Source: Gammaproteobacteria bacterium (lineage in GTDB: Bacteria > Pseudomonadota > Gammaproteobacteria > Nitrosococcales > Methylophagaceae). From it: a DNA stretch of 40,565 bases. Positions within the stretch are counted from its first letter, which is position 1; every line of letters begins with the position of its first letter. The notes below the pieces were generated by a model. That model worked only from the letters and a program-made list of their open reading frames with translations, had not been told where the DNA came from and did no database searches. This document shows positions 36,409 through 40,565 of the stretch, one piece after another. The stretch lies in contig JARGFJ010000023.1 in the NCBI GenBank assembly GCA_029210875.1, forward strand, positions 1 through 40,565, written 5' to 3'. Position numbers and translations under genes: made by a program.

Positions 36409-37088
36409 AATTTACCTTCTATTAAAATCAATGCACGTTCTGCCGCTTTTTGTTCTGCTTTACGGTGGCTAGAACCATGGGCAATAATCACTTTGTTTAA
36501 TAATGCCACTTGGCAAGATGCCTCAAATTGTGGCTGATTTTCTTGTGTTTTTATCTCACTGACACTGTATAAAGGCAGTGGTTGTTTTCGGCTTTGTAAT
36601 AGTTCTTGTAGACGTGTTTTTGCATCTTTCACCACTTCATCAACATCAATCGAACTTAAACGCTCTTGATACAACCATAAAACCAATGATTTAACGACAT
36701 CAATGCCACTATCAAGATATAACGCACCCAGTATTGCTTCAAACGCATCTGCCAATATCGATTCACGACGGTAACCGCCACTTTTTAATTCACCCGGGCC
36801 TAATATTAAAACCTCACCTAATTTTAGTTCGCGAGAAATTTCTGCCAATGTCACACCTTTAACCAACGATGCGCGTAATCGACTGAGCTTGCCTTCTTTA
36901 ACCTGAGGAAAACGTTTAAACAACTCTTCGGCAATCACAAAGCTTAAAATTGCATCGCCAAGATATTCCAAACGTTCATTGTTTTTTGAGCCGGCACTAC
37001 GATGTGTTAATGCCTGTTCAAGCAAGGACTCATCATTAAAACTGATGCTTAATTGTGCACATAGGGCTTTCTGTCGTTTCGATATCAT
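36405..37088 (-). CDS. rnc: Ribonuclease III
   Basis: 227 residues. The catalytic motif ERLEYLGDAIL (about 39-49) and the second acidic set ADAFEAILGALYLDSG (about 112-127) are intact. A double-stranded RNA-binding domain lies at about 155-225 with KAEQKAAERAL. It cuts double-stranded RNA and processes rRNA. It overlaps the DUF4845 gene and era by 4 bp each. Confidence 0.98.
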   Translation of the reverse strand: MISKRQKALCAQLSISFNDESLLEQALTHRSAGSKNNERLEYLGDAILSFVIAEELFKRFPQVKEGKLSRLRASLVKGVTLAEISRELKLGEVLILGPGELKSGGYRRESILADAFEAILGALYLDSGIDVVKSLVLWLYQERLSSIDVDEVVKDAKTRLQELLQSRKQPLPLYSVSEIKTQENQPQFEASCQVALLNKVIIAHGSSHRKAEQKAAERALILIEGKL

Positions 37089-37465
37089 TTACGTTTTGGT
37101 TCTACATCAACTTCTGTGTGAAAATGGCCAATCAGGTCGATTTGAGCCATAAACGGTTTGCGGACTTCATAGTCGATAACAATCTTAGTCACATAAACAT
37201 TGTCTTTGCCTCGACTCAATTCGACATTGTCCTTGTTCACACTAAAAACATACCCCGTATTAAAGCGTTTTTGTAACAATGTCATCACTTGTTGTTTGGT
37301 CAGTTTGTTGTTCTTTATTTCGACTTCCATACCATCCATAATTTGCAAAACGCTATAATATTCCTGATACATAGGAAGCATACGCATAGCGACCGTTGCA
37401 AAAAAGGCAATAATACCTAATATTAGAATCCAACTTATTAAGGTCAATCCACGTTGATTTTTCAA
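37085..37465 (-). CDS. DUF4845 membrane protein
   Basis: 126 residues from a TTG at 37465, which has AGGAG six bases upstream and gives MKNQRGLTLISW, the family start. The longer frame to 37522 overlaps lepB by 47 bp and is rejected. The N-terminal RGLTLISWILILGII resembles a type IV pilin-like segment with one membrane helix; the rest is a small exported domain. The family is regularly found between lepB and rnc; its function is unknown. Confidence 0.88.
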   Translation of the reverse strand: MKNQRGLTLISWILILGIIAFFATVAMRMLPMYQEYYSVLQIMDGMEVEIKNNKLTKQQVMTLLQKRFNTGYVFSVNKDNVELSRGKDNVYVTKIVIDYEVRKPFMAQIDLIGHFHTEVDVEPKRK

Positions 37466-37475
37466 AGCTTTTCTC

Positions 37476-38237
37476 CTACTTAATTGCGTCACCAATTCGA
37501 TGCCATACGATACCACCCGCATTCCAATCCCAACTCATCCAGATAAAAAATGCTTTGCCAACCAGGTTTTGTTCAGGAACCGTGCCCCAATAACGACTAT
37601 CATTACTATTATCGCGATTATCGCCCATTACAAAATAGTGCCCTTCTGCAACAACTGTTTCACCTTCAATTCGACGAATATCATAGTCAATTAACACGTT
37701 GTGTTTATGTTCACCTAACTGTTCCGTATGTAATTGAATCCGTGATGGCACAAGGCTTACCAAGCTTGAATCTTTTTGTTTTTGAATATGCTCAACAGGC
37801 TCACCATTGATATAAATCGTTTTATCAAAATAACCTACTTTATCCCCCGGCAAACCAACAATCCGCTTAATATAATCGACGTTTGGATCATTAGGATAAC
37901 GAAAAACGACGACATCGCCTCGTTCAGGTTCACCGGTTTCTAAAATTTTTGTATTCAATACCGGTAAGCGAATACCGTAAGCAAACTTATTCACCAAAAT
38001 AAAATCACCGACATGCAGGGTTGGCAACATCGATGCTGATGGAATTCTAAATGGTTCAACGATAAACGAACGTATAATTAAAACAGCTAAAATAATAGGG
38101 AAAAAAGATCGCGCATATTCCACGACTAATGGTTCTTTATCTTCACCAACGCGTTTAGGCGCCCATACAAAACTATCTATTAGCCAAATTATCCCCGTTA
38201 TTACAACAAGTGTGACCATTATTGCTGGAAAACTCAC
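37476..38237 (-). CDS. lepB: Signal peptidase I
   Basis: 253 residues with two N-terminal membrane helices (about 5-22 and 47-63). PSASMLPTLHVGD holds the catalytic Ser, VDYIKRIVGLPGD the catalytic Lys, and GDNRDNSNDSRYWG the family box E. It removes signal peptides at the outer face of the inner membrane. The start is a GTG at 38237 with a weak upstream purine tract. It lies 16 bp after lepA. Confidence 0.97.
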   Translation of the reverse strand: MSFPAIMVTLVVITGIIWLIDSFVWAPKRVGEDKEPLVVEYARSFFPIILAVLIIRSFIVEPFRIPSASMLPTLHVGDFILVNKFAYGIRLPVLNTKILETGEPERGDVVVFRYPNDPNVDYIKRIVGLPGDKVGYFDKTIYINGEPVEHIQKQKDSSLVSLVPSRIQLHTEQLGEHKHNVLIDYDIRRIEGETVVAEGHYFVMGDNRDNSNDSRYWGTVPEQNLVGKAFFIWMSWDWNAGGIVWHRIGDAIK

Positions 38238-38253
38238 TATTCTCTATCCCTTT

Positions 38254-40050
38254 TTATTTTTTCGATAATTGTAATACAGCAAGAAACGCTTCTTGCGGCA
38301 CATCAACTTTACCGATTGATTTCATACGTTTTTTACCGGCTTTTTGTTTTTCTAATAATTTACGTTTGCGTGAAACGTCACCACCATAACATTTAGCCAA
38401 TACATTCTTACGCATCGCTTTAACGGTCGAGCGTGAAATAATATGTCCACCAATTGCCGCCTGAATGGCAATATCAAACATTTGGCGTGGTATCAATTCC
38501 TTCATTTTCTCAACCACATCACGCCCACGAGAAATACTTTGATCGCGATGCACAATCATCGACAAGGCATCAACACGCTCACCATTAATCAAAATATCCA
38601 ACTTAACCAAATCAGCCGGTTGAAATCGTACAAAATGATAATCTAATGAGGCGTAACCGCGACTGACTGATTTAATCCTGTCAAAGAAATCAATCACGAC
38701 TTCATTCATTGGCAATTCATAGGTCAAGGCAACCTGTTTACCCATATATTGCATTGATTTTTGTACGCCACGCTTTTCAACACACAATGTGATAACCGCG
38801 CCTAAATACTCTTGTGGCACGAGAATATCAGCATTAACTATCGGTTCACGAATTTCATCAATGGTTCCCAGATCGGGCAATAAGGCTGGGTTTTCAATCG
38901 TAATGACCTCACCCGCTTGTCTAAGTGCAACTTCAAAAACAACCGTTGGTGCCGTGGTAATTAAATCAAGATCATATTCACGTTCCAAGCGCTCTTGAAT
39001 GATCTCCATATGCAATAAGCCAAGAAAGCCACAACGGAAACCAAAGCCAAGGGCTTGCGAGTTTTCTGGTTCATAAAACAAAGAAGCATCGTTTAATCTT
39101 AATTTGCCCAAAGCCTCACGAAATGCTTCGAAATCATCCGAACTCACAGGAAACAATCCAGCATACACTTGCGGTGTGACTGATTTAAATCCAGGCAACA
39201 TGTCTGTTGCGCCATGGTGACTATGGGTCAAGGTATCGCCCACTGGCGCACCATCTATATCTTTGACACCCGATATAACATAGCCCACTTCACCACAATT
39301 TAAGGCCGTTTTAGGTGAACGTTTAGGCGTAAAAACACCGACTTGCTCAACGTGATATTCATGCCCAGTAGACATCACTTTAATTTTGTCACGGGTTTTT
39401 AACGACCCCTGCATGATTCTCACTAAGGAAATAACACCAACATAACTGTCAAACCATGAATCAATAATAAGCGCCTGTAATGGCCCATCAGGATCACCTG
39501 TTGGTGCAGGAATACGCTCAACCAAGGCTTCTAATAAATCGTCAATCCCTAAGCCGGTTTTTGCACTACACCGCACAGCATTTAGCGCATCAACACCAAT
39601 GATATCTTCAATTTCTTGTGCAACCCGCTCTGGCTCAGCTGATGGTAAGTCGATTTTATTAAGTACAGGCACAACCTCCAGACCTAAATCAATTGCGGTA
39701 TAACAATTAGCAACACTTTGCGCTTCAACACCCTGCGCTGCATCCACCACTAATAATGCCCCTTCACACGCGGCTAACGATCGAGAAACTTCATAAGAAA
39801 AGTCAACATGGCCCGGCGTATCAATAAAATTAAGCTGATATGTTTCGCCATCTTTCGCTTTATAATATAAAGACACACTTTGCGCCTTAATAGTAATGCC
39901 GCGTTCTTTTTCAATATCCATCGAATCAAGCACTTGCGATGACATTTCACGGGCAGTTAAGCCACCACACACCTGAATAAAACGATCCGCAATAGTAGAT
40001 TTACCGTGATCAATGTGCGCGATAATGGAGAAGTTACGTATATTCTTCAT
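38254..40050 (-). CDS. lepA: Elongation factor 4 (LepA)
   Basis: 598 residues, full length. AHIDHGKST (G1), DTPGHVDF (G3) and NKIDLP (G4) are intact. The LepA-specific C-terminal domain is present ([71 protein letters not shown]). It is a ribosomal GTPase acting in translation or ribosome assembly. It heads the visible core operon lepA-lepB-DUF4845-rnc-era. Confidence 0.98.
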   Translation of the reverse strand: MKNIRNFSIIAHIDHGKSTIADRFIQVCGGLTAREMSSQVLDSMDIEKERGITIKAQSVSLYYKAKDGETYQLNFIDTPGHVDFSYEVSRSLAACEGALLVVDAAQGVEAQSVANCYTAIDLGLEVVPVLNKIDLPSAEPERVAQEIEDIIGVDALNAVRCSAKTGLGIDDLLEALVERIPAPTGDPDGPLQALIIDSWFDSYVGVISLVRIMQGSLKTRDKIKVMSTGHEYHVEQVGVFTPKRSPKTALNCGEVGYVISGVKDIDGAPVGDTLTHSHHGATDMLPGFKSVTPQVYAGLFPVSSDDFEAFREALGKLRLNDASLFYEPENSQALGFGFRCGFLGLLHMEIIQERLEREYDLDLITTAPTVVFEVALRQAGEVITIENPALLPDLGTIDEIREPIVNADILVPQEYLGAVITLCVEKRGVQKSMQYMGKQVALTYELPMNEVVIDFFDRIKSVSRGYASLDYHFVRFQPADLVKLDILINGERVDALSMIVHRDQSISRGRDVVEKMKELIPRQMFDIAIQAAIGGHIISRSTVKAMRKNVLAKCYGGDVSRKRKLLEKQKAGKKRMKSIGKVDVPQEAFLAVLQLSKK

Positions 40051-40128
40051 TTAATTAAATTTATTACCTTGCTTGAGCCTTGACTGTTTCGATTTTGTAC
40101 ACCGTTTCGTGCCGGTGATCATTGGATT

Positions 40129-40215
40129 TGCTGTTAAATTACTAGAACCTGTCATTCCCTCAAAAGCGTGAATCAAACGATAGCTACTTCCCGCATTCGC
40201 GAGGATGGCAAAACA
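40129..40215. repeat. Diverged intergenic repeat, copy 2
   Basis: Same block order as at 21237-21350: ATTTGCTGTTAAATTACTA, then TCAAAAGCGTGAATCAAACGATA, then CGCATTCGCGAGGAT-GCAAAAC. It is shorter by loss of bases between blocks. Confidence 0.6.
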
Positions 40216-40426
40216 ACGGCAATTATACTCACCATAAGATAATGATGATACACAACACTGAAATTATAGTTATCCGACAACACCGGATTGAGGGTTCTGC
40301 CACGCAGTTACGTCGTTTCCAATCTAGGGTTCTATCCATTACTGGGGTTGATATTCCACCTTAAGCTACGGTTCGAGAGCAATGGTAAGGTCAGAAACAA
40401 AATAACAACGGAAATCAGCCAAACAC

Positions 40427-40456
40427 AAAAAAGCCCCGACATTGCTGCCGAGGCTT
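40427..40456 (-). terminator. Intrinsic terminator on the minus strand
   Basis: AAGCCTCG and CGGGGCTT arms pair over 8 bp with one G-U and lead into six T on the minus strand. It should end a transcript coming from the right, outside the window. Confidence 0.7.
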
Positions 40457-40565
40457 GTTTGTAATCTTTAAATCAAATCAAGTTGGCTGACCCTGACCAA
40501 TCCCCACAAAAGATAGAACAAAAACAATCAATTAACGCATAATGAAAGGAACTCTCACAGCATTT

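Larger units (their letters stand above)
40051..40565. other. Non-coding region upstream of lepA
   Basis: No gene is recognised in these 515 bp. It holds a diverged intergenic repeat (40129-40215) and a terminator (40427-40456). The last 110 bp may belong to the end of a minus-strand gene beyond the window, but no family is recognisable. The lepA promoter probably lies here; I cannot place it. Confidence 0.5.

Overview
This window looks like the chromosome of a gammaproteobacterium. The lepA-lepB-DUF4845-rnc-era-recO-pdxJ-acpS order, YdbH/YdbL, RlmD, AspC, UvrB and the CCA-encoding tRNAs all fit that class. The housekeeping part is AT-rich (about 40% GC in a spot-counted line). A Thiotrichales/Piscirickettsiaceae-type organism is possible, but I cannot fix the genus from this sequence.

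Positions 1-16216 hold a complete type III-B CRISPR-Cas locus, entirely on the minus strand and visibly richer in GC (about 63% in one spot-counted cmr2 line). In transcription order it runs: a NE0113-family CARF protein, cmr1, cmr2/cas10, cmr3, cmr4, cmr5, cmr6, a Can2/Card1-type CARF nuclease, and cas6. After a gap of about 330 bp come csx16, cas2, cas1, a shortened Cas1-like protein without the catalytic residues, a second cas2, and then an array of 28 identical 36-bp repeats with 27 spacers. Expected working model: Cas6 cuts the crRNA, leaving an ATTAAGAC handle; the Cmr complex binds target RNA; Cas10 (GGDD intact) makes cyclic oligoadenylate; Can2/Card1 is the effector; Csx16 and possibly the NE0113 protein switch the signal off. 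The far end of the array meets what looks like an IS21-type terminus. The opposite border has a small palindromic element that has cut the 5' end off an HDOD gene.

Positions 17249-29816 carry single genes and short operons: tRNA-Asn, aspC, uvrB, tRNA-Val, a CHASE-PAS-GGDEF cyclase, tRNA-Gly, alkaline phosphatase, an MscS channel, two tandem paralogous 34-residue membrane peptides (the second behind an FNR-like box), an AlkC-like glycosylase and rlmD. Positions 29854-40050 form a long minus-strand series: lepA, lepB, DUF4845, rnc, era, recO, pdxJ, acpS, cysM, ydbH and ydbL, mostly with overlapping or near-touching ends. The one clear interruption is a repeat insertion between era and recO.

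The most unusual signals are: (i) spacers that tend to end at the base of an RNA-like hairpin, always at the crRNA 5' side, plus three spacers carrying a ribosome-binding site and AUG in the same orientation; (ii) the doubled adaptation cassette cas2-cas1-cas1-like-cas2; (iii) the tandem membrane micropeptides.
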